Source: Pseudanabaenales cyanobacterium
GTDB lineage: Bacteria > Cyanobacteriota > Cyanobacteriia > Phormidesmidales > Phormidesmidaceae
DNA: 6,230 nt
Direction of reading: 5' to 3'
Assembly: GCA_022360135.1 (NCBI GenBank)
Contig: JAKSDM010000522.1
Span: forward strand, 1 to 6,230
Shown: positions 1-5,858 of the stretch, one piece after another
Numbering within the stretch: the first letter of the stretch is position 1
How the letters are laid out: every line of letters starts with the position of its first letter
Translations under genes and position numbers: made by a program
The notes under the pieces: generated by a model
Seen by the model: the letters and a program-made list of their open reading frames with translations, nothing else
Told to the model about the DNA's origin: nothing
The model's database searches: none

Positions 1-1110
1 GCGGTCTGGATTACCATGCAGGTAGGCAAAACCAACATTAAGCAGACTATCGCTCAGGTAGCTGATCTGGCCAATATAGCTCTGTCCGCCGCCACCGAAG
101 ATACCTTGACCATCGGGGTCGCCCGCCGCGTCAGATTCAACTGAATAACCCGCATCAATGACAATGTTGTCAGTTAACGCATAGCTAAAGCCAGCACCCG
201 CATCACCTTCCATTTCAAAGTCATAGAACAGAGGGCCGCCAGCATCCCCTACACTAGGACCATCAAAGGGAACAATGGTGCTGGTCACAAAGTCATCTGT
301 GAGAATACTGTTACCGGCAACGATGATGTCAAGCTTATCGCCCACTGGAAAGCTATAGTAAACATCGTTTAGGGTAATGTCATTATCGCCGCCAGCGCTG
401 TCAGCAAATCCGCCGGGGAAACCGGTAGGCGCACCGCCGTTGGTTCCAGCTTGGAGACGAAGCCGCAAACGGTCTTCGCCCGTGAAGCTGGTGTCAAAGT
501 TCAAGCGAGCCCGGTATTCAAAGGTGGTCGCTTCATCATCATCTGCTTGCTCAAAGGGGACATTCACATGAGAAGTCACTTCACCGCGCAGTTTTGTAGT
601 GGTGGAGAACTGATTCGCTTCCAGTTCAGCCACGTCTGCCTCTAGTGCGTCTACCCGACCTCGCAGGGTCGCTAACTCAGACTGAAATTCTTCTTGCAAG
701 CGGCGAATTGTGGCCAACTCGTCCGCCGTAATCGAGGTGCCAATAAGCTGGACTATTACATCTAGACAAGCGTTTAGACCAGCTGCAAACTCGTAACGCG
801 TCATTGCCTGGTTACCCCGGTAAGTACGGTTGGGGAAACCTTCAATACAACCATACTCTTCAACTAGACGCTGTAAAGCTGTGAAGGCCCAGTCAGAAGG
901 TGACACATCTGAGAGTTCAGAAACGCTCGTCACTTGAGCTAACTGAACGGGGGCGCCGCTGTAGTTGCTAATTTGCTCAAGCGCATTTACGTTGGCGGGC
1001 TCAGCAATTTCTTCAGTAGATTCAATTGCAAAAGCAGTGCTTGAGACAACTAGAGTTGCACCCAAGATAGCTGGACTAGCCAGCAAAGATTTCCAAAACA
1101 AATTAGACAT
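1..1110 (-). CDS. SLH-domain outer-membrane porin A (iron uptake porin / Som family), C-terminus cut off by window edge
   Basis: Family knowledge: these porins form trimeric beta-barrels in the cyanobacterial outer membrane, pass small inorganic ions (linked to iron uptake), and are tied to the peptidoglycan layer by a periplasmic SLH domain. Seen here: 370 codons read without interruption from ATG at 1110 to the window edge; about 120-130 C-terminal residues are missing, judging from the two neighbours. Residues 1-28 form a signal peptide (MSNLFWKSLL, hydrophobic core, AFA cleavage site). The SLH domain is at about 64-122 (SELSDVSPSDWAF, EEYGCIEGFPNRTYRGN, MTRYEFAAGLNACLD). A coiled-coil segment follows at about 132-172 (LATIRRLQEEF, LRGRVDALEADVAELEANQ), then the barrel, starting at FSTTTKLRGEV. 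The N-terminal third is closest to porin C, while one barrel stretch follows porin B. The start is supported by the shared N-terminus and the GAGGAG ribosome-binding site 12 nt upstream. Very sure of family; substrate is inferred. Confidence 0.95.
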   Translation of the reverse strand, partial: MSNLFWKSLLASPAILGATLVVSSTAFAIESTEEIAEPANVNALEQISNYSGAPVQLAQVTSVSELSDVSPSDWAFTALQRLVEEYGCIEGFPNRTYRGNQAMTRYEFAAGLNACLDVIVQLIGTSITADELATIRRLQEEFQSELATLRGRVDALEADVAELEANQFSTTTKLRGEVTSHVNVPFEQADDDEATTFEYRARLNFDTSFTGEDRLRLRLQAGTNGGAPTGFPGGFADSAGGDNDITLNDVYYSFPVGDKLDIIVAGNSILTDDFVTSTIVPFDGPSVGDAGGPLFYDFEMEGDAGAGFSYALTDNIVIDAGYSVESDAAGDPDGQGIFGGGGQSYIGQISYLSDSLLNVGFAYLHGNPDR

Positions 1111-1122
1111 GCTTCTAATAAT

Positions 1123-1133
1123 CTCCTCACACC
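1123..1133 (-). promoter_or_regulatory. Ribosome-binding site of porin A, complementary to Yfr1 sRNA
   Basis: The mRNA reads GGUGUGAGGAG, 12 nt before the ATG, and contains the Shine-Dalgarno GAGGAG. The plus strand reads CTCCTCACACC, of which CTCCTCAC AC is 10 of the 11 nt of the ultraconserved single-stranded Yfr1 motif ACUCCUCACAC. Yfr1 is known to block translation of porin mRNAs in Prochlorococcus MED4 by pairing here; extension to this organism is inference, because its Yfr1 gene is not in the window. Confidence 0.75.
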
Positions 1134-1179
1134 TTTTAACCAAGGGATAGATTTAAACTGCCTTTCACAAACCTATAGA

Positions 1180-1223
1180 CTTATAGTAAATCTCAGCTTT
1201 GATCTAAGGCTATCTAGCCTGAG
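1180..1223 (-). promoter_or_regulatory. Candidate porin A promoter with a palindromic operator over the -35 region
   Basis: On the minus strand a TATAAG hexamer (1180-1185) would serve as a -10 box and give a leader of roughly 60 nt before the porin A ATG. There is no good -35 hexamer. Where it should be lies a near-perfect palindrome, CTAAGGCTATCTAGCCTGAG (1204-1223, one mismatched pair). A third copy of its half-site, CTTAGGCTA, is at 1295-1303. A poor -35 box overlapped by a palindrome fits activator- or repressor-controlled promoters. This is inference from sequence only; no transcription start is known. Confidence 0.3.
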
Positions 1224-1392
1224 CTGGATAAAATCATAATTTCACCAACTCTATCCTTTACTTACTCATAGGGGATAGTAGCATATTGCTCTAACTTAGG
1301 CTAGAGTTCCCTGGCCACAAAATGCCTGTGTATTCTTTTTAGCCAGGTATTCCAATCAATCCCGCACCGAATCAGGAATGAGAAGATTTGCG

Positions 1393-1419
1393 CCCCTTCG
1401 CCTTTGATCGGCGAAGGGG
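1393..1419 (-). terminator. Hairpin downstream of porin B, likely transcription end
   Basis: A perfect 10-bp stem, CCCCTTCGCC/GGCGAAGGGG, with a 7-nt loop, lies about 90 nt after the porin B stop. The minus strand continues CGCAAATCTTCTC, so a proper U-tract is missing. It may be a weak terminator or an mRNA 3'-end stabiliser. The stem is certain; the role is inferred from position. Confidence 0.6.
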
Positions 1420-1510
1420 TTGAGAGCTGAGGGTGAAAGAGAATACGCGGGGTTTACCAGGCGCATCATTCCATTCCTAGAGCAGAGTTATCGATTACGT
1501 TGGCAAACTG

Positions 1511-3106
1511 CTAGAACTTGAAAACAGCCCGAACGGTGCCGTAAACAGATGAACTGTCGACACGGGAGGAGTTAAAGGTGTTTTCTTCGGCGTAAAGTAT
1601 GGCAGGGGTAATCGATAGGAACTCATTCAGCTCCATTTCGTAATAGGCTTCCGCAAAGAACGGCTCGTCTTCTTCATAGGAAGGCGCTTGCCCTACGTAG
1701 ACACCGAAGGTGTTGCCCTCAAAGAAGAGGTCGGGAACCGAAACGCCCGCTTGCCAGGAGAAGGACTCCTCACTTGAGCCGACTTGATCATGGAGAGCGC
1801 CGTAACCGCCAACCTCAAACCGACCAAAGTTCAGGTTAACTAATCCTGCAAAGGTATTGGTCGCATCGCTCCCAGGCTCCTCATTACCGTGGAGGTAGGC
1901 GAAACCCGCATTGATCAGACCACCGCTGAGGTAGCTGATTTGGCCAATATAGCTCTGACCGCCGCCGCCAAAAATACCTTGGCCGTCTGGGTCGCCGATC
2001 GCCTCGGAGTCAACTGAATAACCGGCGTCAATCACCAGGTTGTTGGTTAGGACGTAACTGGCCCCAATTCCTGAGCCGCCTCCCATTTCAAAGTCATAGA
2101 GCAGGGGGCCGCCAGCATCACCGACGCTAACCCCGTCAAAAGGCACAATGGTGCTCGTTACAAAGTCATCCGTGAGGATGCTGTTACCGGCAATAATGAC
2201 GTCGAGGCGATCGCCCACTGGGAAAGTGTAATAAACATCATCAAACTCAATATCATTATTACCGCCGGAGGTATCTGACAATCCCCCCGGGAATCCTAGC
2301 GCAGCACCATTATTTGTGCCTGTTTCGAAACGTAAACGCAAACGGTCTTCGCCAGTGAAGCTGGTGTCAAAGTTTAAGCGACCCTCGTATTCAAAGGTCG
2401 GGGTCTCACCATCAAACGCCTGATCAATCGGCGCATTCAAGTGTGCGGTCACTTCCCCTCGCAGTTTGGTGGTGGTAGAAAACTGGTTGGCATCTAGTTC
2501 AGTCACATCCGCCTCCAATGCATCCACCCGACCTCGCAGCGTTGATAACTCTGCCTGAAATTCTTCTTGCAACCGCCGAACTGTAGACAGGTCCTCTGGT
2601 GAACTTGAGGAGCCAATCAGTTGCAGGACAACGTCCAAACAAGCATTCAGACCCGCCGCAAATTCGTAACGAGTCATGGCCTGGTTGCCCCGGAAAGTAC
2701 GGTTGGGGTAACCTTCAATACATCCGTATTCTTCCACCAGTCGCCGCAGCGCCGTGAACGCCCAGTCAGAAGGCTGTACGTCAGACAACTCCGATACACG
2801 GGTAACCTGAGCTAACTGGGTAACGTCGTTGTTATAGTCACTGATTTGCGCCAGCGCGTCTACACTGCTGGAGCCACTAACCATAGCAATATCAGCTTCT
2901 GGCGCTGATACCAGCCCCACTGGCGCAATGGCAACATCAGAAACGGCAATATCGGAAATATCAAGCGACTCAGCCAAATCAAGCGACTCAGCTGAAGTCT
3001 CAATTAGCTCGGGTGATTCTGCAGCCAACGCAGCGCCTGACATGGCTAGGGCGGCGCCAACAACTGCTGGACTAGTCAGCAGAGACTTCTGAAATAATTT
3101 AGACAT
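1511..3106 (-). CDS. SLH-domain outer-membrane porin B (iron uptake porin / Som family), complete
   Basis: 531 residues, 30 longer than porin C. Signal peptide at 1-28 (MSKLFQKSLL, hydrophobic core, AALA then AES). Residues 30-95 form an acidic, Ala/Ser/Val-rich linker with an internal repeat (AESLDL, AESLDI, SDIAV, SDVAI) that is much longer than in porins A and C. The SLH domain is at about 104-162 (SELSDVQPSDWAF, EEYGCIEGYPNRTFRGN, MTRYEFAAGLNACLD), with the two Cys conserved in all three copies. A coiled coil at about 172-207 (LQEEF, LRGRVDALEADVTELD) should span toward the barrel, which fills 208-531 and ends in an aromatic residue (AVFKF), as outer-membrane beta-barrels do for BAM recognition. 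The ATG at 3106 has GAGGAAAGG 6 nt upstream. It appears to be an independent transcription unit: 580 bp of spacer upstream and its own 3' hairpin. Ion or iron transport is family-based inference. Confidence 0.97.
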   Translation of the reverse strand: MSKLFQKSLLTSPAVVGAALAMSGAALAAESPELIETSAESLDLAESLDISDIAVSDVAIAPVGLVSAPEADIAMVSGSSSVDALAQISDYNNDVTQLAQVTRVSELSDVQPSDWAFTALRRLVEEYGCIEGYPNRTFRGNQAMTRYEFAAGLNACLDVVLQLIGSSSSPEDLSTVRRLQEEFQAELSTLRGRVDALEADVTELDANQFSTTTKLRGEVTAHLNAPIDQAFDGETPTFEYEGRLNFDTSFTGEDRLRLRFETGTNNGAALGFPGGLSDTSGGNNDIEFDDVYYTFPVGDRLDVIIAGNSILTDDFVTSTIVPFDGVSVGDAGGPLLYDFEMGGGSGIGASYVLTNNLVIDAGYSVDSEAIGDPDGQGIFGGGGQSYIGQISYLSGGLINAGFAYLHGNEEPGSDATNTFAGLVNLNFGRFEVGGYGALHDQVGSSEESFSWQAGVSVPDLFFEGNTFGVYVGQAPSYEEDEPFFAEAYYEMELNEFLSITPAILYAEENTFNSSRVDSSSVYGTVRAVFKF

Positions 3107-3116
3107 GCGTTACCTT

Positions 3117-3126
3117 TCCTCACACC
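3117..3126 (-). promoter_or_regulatory. Leader element of porin B, complementary to Yfr1 sRNA
   Basis: The mRNA reads AAAAGGUGUGAGGAAAGG just before the ATG. GUGUGAGGA is the complement of nine consecutive nucleotides (UCCUCACAC) of the conserved Yfr1 loop, one fewer than in porins A and C. Porins A and B share 14 nt here (AAAAGGTGTGAGGA), although their leaders are otherwise unlike, which argues for selection on this element. Confidence 0.65.
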
Positions 3127-3574
3127 TTTTGCATGAAAGACTTAAGGTCAGATAAACACCCTTAGGGAGACATTGGTTCAACCGTCAGCCTCCAAGAAAG
3201 TTATCGGATTTCATCGGTCAACCCGAGTTTGTCTTGACGATAACCCACCTCACTGACACATAGCGAATGCAAGCACTTCTCCCATCTGGCCAAATTACAA
3301 AGTTCTATGGCTAGATTGATTCCATCAGATATTGACACCCTTTCCTGTCAAGAGGTTCCCGGCGTCCATAAAAGAAACCGAGTTGTATGTCAGATAAATC
3401 TAGCTAAACCAAGCGATTGCAGGCCCAAAAGAACGTTTTTGCACCATTGACAAACTTCAGCAGTCCTCACCATGGGCCAATACAGTTCGGTTAACAATTT
3501 TTGGAGAGTCCAACGATTCATAGAGACGTTGCAGGCAACGCCTATACGGGCAAATTGTCAGGCTTATCCGAACG

Positions 3575-3586
3575 ATAGTGCACTAT
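3575..3586. repeat. Perfect 12-bp palindrome ATAGTGCACTAT
   Basis: A perfect self-complementary 12-mer is followed directly by GCGCTAT, giving a second partial copy of the half-site. It sits about 40 bp beyond the porin C terminator and about 470 bp upstream of porin B. It could be a dimeric regulator site for porin B, but the distance is long and no promoter is visible beside it. Confidence 0.4.
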
Positions 3587-3620
3587 GCGCTATGTACGTC
3601 ACTAGGTTGAGCCCCGGCGC

Positions 3621-3646
3621 AAAAAAGCCCTGTTTGAAGCAGGGCT
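3621..3646 (-). terminator. Rho-independent terminator of porin C
   Basis: The minus strand reads AGCCCTG, loop CTTCAAA, CAGGGCT, then TTTTT. This is a 7-bp GC-rich stem followed at once by a U-tract, about 40 nt after the porin C stop. It is the clearest intrinsic terminator in the window and separates porin C transcription from porin B. Confidence 0.88.
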
Positions 3647-3686
3647 CAACTCAGATTGTTAAGTCTAACAGAGTGAAGCAATTGAC

Positions 3687-5192
3687 CTAAAACCTAAAGG
3701 TAGCTCGAAGGACACCATAAACAGATGAACTGTCAACATCGTCAGTTTCGAAATCATTCTCCTCAGCCCAAAGGATAGCTGGTGTAATCGTCAGGAACTC
3801 ATTCACCTCAATGTCGTAGAAACCTTCAGCGTAGAAAGGTTCGTCACCATCAAATGTAGGAGCCTGACCCACATAGGCGCCCAAAGTATTGCCCTCTAAG
3901 AAGAAGTCCGGAAACGTCACACCCGCCACCCAGGAGAAGGACTCCTCATCGGAGCCTTCCTGATCATGGAAAGCGCCGTAACCTCCGACTTCGAAACGGC
4001 CAAAGTCAAGATTCAGCAGACCGGCAAAGGTATTGGTCGGCGCTTCATCTCGATCGGGGTTACCATGCAGGAAGGCAAAACCAGCATCGATCAGACCTTC
4101 ACTGAGGTAGCTAACCTGGGCGATATAGCTCTGACCACCGCCGCCAAAAAGGCCCTGACCGTCAGGATCTCCCGCTGCATCGGATTCGACAGAATAGCCC
4201 GCATCCAAAACCAGATTGTCAGTGAAAGCATAGCTGAAACCAGCCCCTGCATCACCATCCATTTCAAAATCATAGAACAAAGGTTCTTCAGCCGCCTCGC
4301 CCACAGCAAACTCTGCAAAGGGAACAATCACACTGGTGACAAAGTCATCTGTGGCGATATCGTTGCCAGCAACAATAATGTCAAGCCGATCGCCGACTGG
4401 GAAACTGTAGTAAACATCGTCGAGGACGATGTCATTATCGCCGCCAGCACTGTTAGCAAATCCGCCAGGGAAACCGACCGGCGCCTCGTCGTTAGTTCCA
4501 GCTTCCAAGCGCAGCCGCAACCGGTCTTCACCCGTGAAGCTAGTATCGAAGTTCAAGCGAGCCCGATATTCAAAGGTAGTCACTTCATCATCAAAGGCTT
4601 CATCAAAGGGCACATTCACATGAGCATCTACTTGGCCGCGCAATTTAGTGGTGGTGGAAAACTGATTCGCTTCCAGCTCAGCTACATCTGCTTCTAGCGC
4701 ATCCACCCGACCTCTTAGGGTGGCCAACTCAGACTGGAATTCTTCTTGCAATCGCCGAATGGTGGCTAGTTCCTCTGCTGTCCCAGAACCGCTAATGAGT
4801 TGGACAATCACATCCAAACAGGCATTCAGACCAGCGGCAAACTCATAACGAGTCATGGCCTGGTTACCCCGATAGGTGCGGTTTGGGAAACCTTCAATAC
4901 AGCCATATTCTTCCACTAGCCGCTGTAGCGCGGTGAAAGCCCAATCAGTGGGCCGCACATCTGACAGTTCAGAAACGCTCGTCACTTGAGCCAACTGCAG
5001 GGGAGCATGGCTGTAATTGTTAATTTGCGCCAATACACCTAAGTTGCTGGGCTCAGCAGATTCTTCCACTGTAGGCGTAATTGTAACCTTAGACTCAGTG
5101 GATTCAGCCGCAAAAGCAATCCCCGACATAATCAGGGTTGCACCTAGGCAGGCTGGACCAACCAGCAAAGATTTCCAAAAGAATTTCAACAT
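3687..5192 (-). CDS. SLH-domain outer-membrane porin C (iron uptake porin / Som family), complete
   Basis: 501 residues. Signal peptide at 1-28 (MLKFFWKSLL, hydrophobic core, AFA then AES) and a short linker to about 70. SLH domain at about 74-132 (SELSDVRPTDWAF, EEYGCIEGFPNRTYRGN, MTRYEFAAGLNACLD). Coiled coil at about 142-177 (LATIRRLQEEF, LRGRVDALEADVAELEANQ). Beta-barrel at 178-501 with the terminal aromatic signature RATFRF. Barrel landmarks shared with A and B are LNFDTSFTGEDRLRLR, DDVYYSFPVGDRLD and GGGGQSYI; those shared with B also include FGRFEVGGYGA, in the part porin A lacks. It differs from both at about residues 276-304, where GNDIATDDFVTSVIVPFAEF and an Ala/Glu-rich turn replace the GNSILTDDF and VGDAGGPL forms. 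The ATG at 5192 has GAGGAG 11 nt upstream. It is the first porin of the array, lying beyond a repeat-rich 5' region. Very sure of family; ion or iron permeation is inferred. Confidence 0.97.
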   Translation of the reverse strand: MLKFFWKSLLVGPACLGATLIMSGIAFAAESTESKVTITPTVEESAEPSNLGVLAQINNYSHAPLQLAQVTSVSELSDVRPTDWAFTALQRLVEEYGCIEGFPNRTYRGNQAMTRYEFAAGLNACLDVIVQLISGSGTAEELATIRRLQEEFQSELATLRGRVDALEADVAELEANQFSTTTKLRGQVDAHVNVPFDEAFDDEVTTFEYRARLNFDTSFTGEDRLRLRLEAGTNDEAPVGFPGGFANSAGGDNDIVLDDVYYSFPVGDRLDIIVAGNDIATDDFVTSVIVPFAEFAVGEAAEEPLFYDFEMDGDAGAGFSYAFTDNLVLDAGYSVESDAAGDPDGQGLFGGGGQSYIAQVSYLSEGLIDAGFAFLHGNPDRDEAPTNTFAGLLNLDFGRFEVGGYGAFHDQEGSDEESFSWVAGVTFPDFFLEGNTLGAYVGQAPTFDGDEPFYAEGFYDIEVNEFLTITPAILWAEENDFETDDVDSSSVYGVLRATFRF

Positions 5193-5203
5193 TGTTTAAT
5201 ACT

Positions 5204-5213
5204 CTCCTCACAC
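5204..5213 (-). promoter_or_regulatory. Ribosome-binding site of porin C, complementary to Yfr1 sRNA
   Basis: The mRNA reads GUGUGAGGAG and then 11 nt to the ATG. It carries the Shine-Dalgarno and is the exact complement of 10 of the 11 nt of the conserved Yfr1 loop. Beyond this element the porin C leader does not resemble those of A and B, so the match is not just left over from duplication of the whole leader. Confidence 0.75.
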
Positions 5214-5237
5214 TTTAGAGCGGCGTTTCTTTCCATA

Positions 5238-5320
5238 CAGCTTGGAGTAGACGATTTCATTCCATAAAATGAGGTTGAAAAGGGTGGAATGGAAGTTGAA
5301 AAAAAGTCTACTCCAAGCTG
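5238..5320. mobile_element. 83-bp MITE-like palindromic element in the porin C leader
   Basis: Perfect 15-bp terminal inverted repeats, CAGCTTGGAGTAGAC (5238-5252) and its complement (5306-5320), are flanked on both sides by CATA (5234-5237 and 5321-5324), as a 4-bp target duplication would be. Inside is a second stem, TTTCATTCCA/TGGAATGGAA (5255-5264 with 5285-5294, one G-U pair). It has no coding capacity. It lies 25 bp from the porin C ribosome-binding site, so if transcribed it forms a long hairpin in the mRNA leader. It may instead be a regulatory hairpin whose flanks match by chance. Confidence 0.5.
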
Positions 5321-5336
5321 CATATAACGAAGTGTC

Positions 5337-5380
5337 ACAACTCAACTCACCAAGCCCAATTTTACCATGAGTTGAGTTGT
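5337..5380. repeat. 13-bp perfect inverted repeat with 18-nt loop
   Basis: ACAACTCAACTCA (5337-5349) pairs with TGAGTTGAGTTGT (5368-5380). There is no T-run on either side, so it is not a typical terminator. Each arm contains a doubled AACTC unit. It could be an RNA hairpin in the porin C leader, a protein-binding site, or a short mobile palindrome beside the 83-bp element. Confidence 0.6.
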
Positions 5381-5381
5381 C

Positions 5382-5534
5382 GCCATGAAAGCGATAAATT
5401 TCCTAGCGAACTGGACAGTGAGCTGCGAGGTGTAGCGATTCTCGCGTGTGTAGAATACCTCTCAGTGAGGGCAAGGTATAGGGTGCAGGGTGTAAGTCTA
5501 TGCCAATGAAAACCCGATAAATCAACCTGGCGAA
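5382..5534. repeat. Imperfect direct repeat pair (5382-5410 and 5502-5534)
   Basis: The two copies share blocks in the same order: GCCA(A)TGAAA, CGATAAAT, CCT, GGCGAA or AGCGAA, with small indels, over 29 and 33 nt. They bracket about 90 bp that contain short hairpins (GCGAG/CTCGC, ATACCT/AGGTAT) and a degenerate CACCCTGCACCCTA run on the minus strand. This may be a decayed duplication or the ends of a vanished element. Confidence 0.45.
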
Positions 5535-5542
5535 GTTACGCC

Positions 5543-5611
5543 AAAAAAACTATCCGCTCCCACCTAAGGAAGAACTCCTGAAAAATCAAAGTTCTCTAAA
5601 GATGGGAGCGG
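5543..5611 (-). terminator. Terminator-like hairpin with T7 run downstream of the small ORF
   Basis: The minus strand pairs CCGCTCCCA (5611-5603) with TGGGAGCGG (5562-5554), then reads ATAG and TTTTTTT (5549-5543). An inner 6-bp stem, AGAACT/AGTTCT (5571-5576 with 5590-5595), sits within the loop. The large branched loop is longer than usual for an intrinsic terminator, and the four bases between stem and T-run weaken it. It ends either the small-ORF transcript or, as an attenuator, a transcript heading into porin C. Confidence 0.6.
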
Positions 5612-5713
5612 TGTAGCGGGTCTTCAGATTGAAACCAGACTGCCGGGAGGAATCCCTGTTGAATCTAGCTTCCGTTGACTAAGGGACCTCAATAGAGATC
5701 GAAGCTATTTCTT

Positions 5714-5788
5714 CTAGAGAACAGCCCCGGCGCACAGCCGACTTAACTCAACCTGGAGACCCATGCATTTACTACCACTATCTTGCAT
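5714..5788 (-). CDS. Candidate 24-residue peptide with an exceptionally strong ribosome-binding site
   Basis: I do not recognise this peptide. It starts MQDSGSKCMGL and ends LCAGAVL, with Cys at positions 8 and 19. It is Ser/Gly-rich, has no membrane segment, and ends in TAG at 5714-5716. The case for translation is the leader: AAGGAGGTGAT (5793-5803), 11 nt complementary to the 16S rRNA 3' end, with GGAGG 8 nt from the ATG. An in-frame ATG at 5794 overlaps this site and is less likely. A hairpin lies upstream (5838-5858) and a terminator-like structure about 100 nt after the stop. It could be a free micropeptide, an attenuator leader peptide for porin C, or a non-coding RNA with a fortuitous ORF. 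Without homologues I am only moderately inclined to call it coding. Confidence 0.35.
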   Translation of the reverse strand: MQDSGSKCMGLQVELSRLCAGAVL

Positions 5789-5837
5789 AGGCATCACCTC
5801 CTTATATCCTAAACGGTTATATTTTCAATTTTTAGAG

Positions 5838-5858
5838 CATTCAGACTTTGGCTGAATG
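5838..5858 (-). promoter_or_regulatory. Leader hairpin upstream of the small ORF
   Basis: CATTCAG and CTGAATG form a perfect 7-bp stem with a 7-nt loop, about 35 nt before the ribosome-binding site; the stretch between is A/T-rich and unpaired. It may protect the 5' end of the transcript or be part of a regulatory leader. The stem is seen; the function is inferred. Confidence 0.4.

Larger units (their letters stand above)
1111..1510. other. 400-bp spacer between porins A and B
   Basis: No credible gene lies here on either strand. It holds, in minus-strand order, the 3' hairpin of porin B (1393-1419), the candidate promoter/operator (1180-1223, half-site 1295-1303) and the Yfr1-complementary leader of porin A (1123-1133). 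The stretch 1420-1510 behind the porin B stop shows no repeat or structure that I can support. Confidence 0.7.
3107..3686. other. 580-bp spacer between porins B and C
   Basis: No convincing gene; the plus-strand ORF at 3472-3690 has no ribosome-binding site and runs through the porin C terminator. The spacer holds that terminator (3626-3646), a perfect 12-bp palindrome (3575-3586), a 6-bp inverted repeat TTGACA/TGTCAA with an 8-nt spacer (3332-3351), and the porin B leader element (3117-3126). A porin B promoter must lie here but I cannot place it: no hexamer pair stands out, and I see no AT-rich Fur-type box. Confidence 0.65.

Noticed and set aside
2207..2214. HIP1 octamer GCGATCGC
   Set aside because: I noticed only a single copy, inside porin B; HIP1 is widespread in cyanobacterial genomes and says nothing specific here.
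3332..3351. TTGACA/TGTCAA inverted repeat as a porin B promoter
   Set aside because: No -10 hexamer at suitable spacing on the minus strand; kept only as a short inverted repeat within the spacer description.
3472..3690. 72-codon plus-strand ORF in the porin B/C spacer
   Set aside because: No ribosome-binding site, no recognisable motif, and it reads through the porin C terminator up to the porin C stop.
3966..4697. 243-codon plus-strand ORF
   Set aside because: It lies wholly antisense to porin C, whose frame has signal peptide, SLH domain and barrel motifs. The antisense protein shows no recognisable domain, and similar shadows recur at the matching places of the other porins (377-571 and 4429-4623).
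5343..5387. 14-codon minus-strand ORF starting MATTQLM inside the inverted repeat
   Set aside because: No ribosome-binding site and no length or motif to support it.
5790..5803. ATCACCTCCTT on the plus strand as a 16S rRNA 3' end
   Set aside because: The bases before it do not match the conserved 16S 3' region, and there is no rRNA upstream. It reads better as a minus-strand ribosome-binding site.
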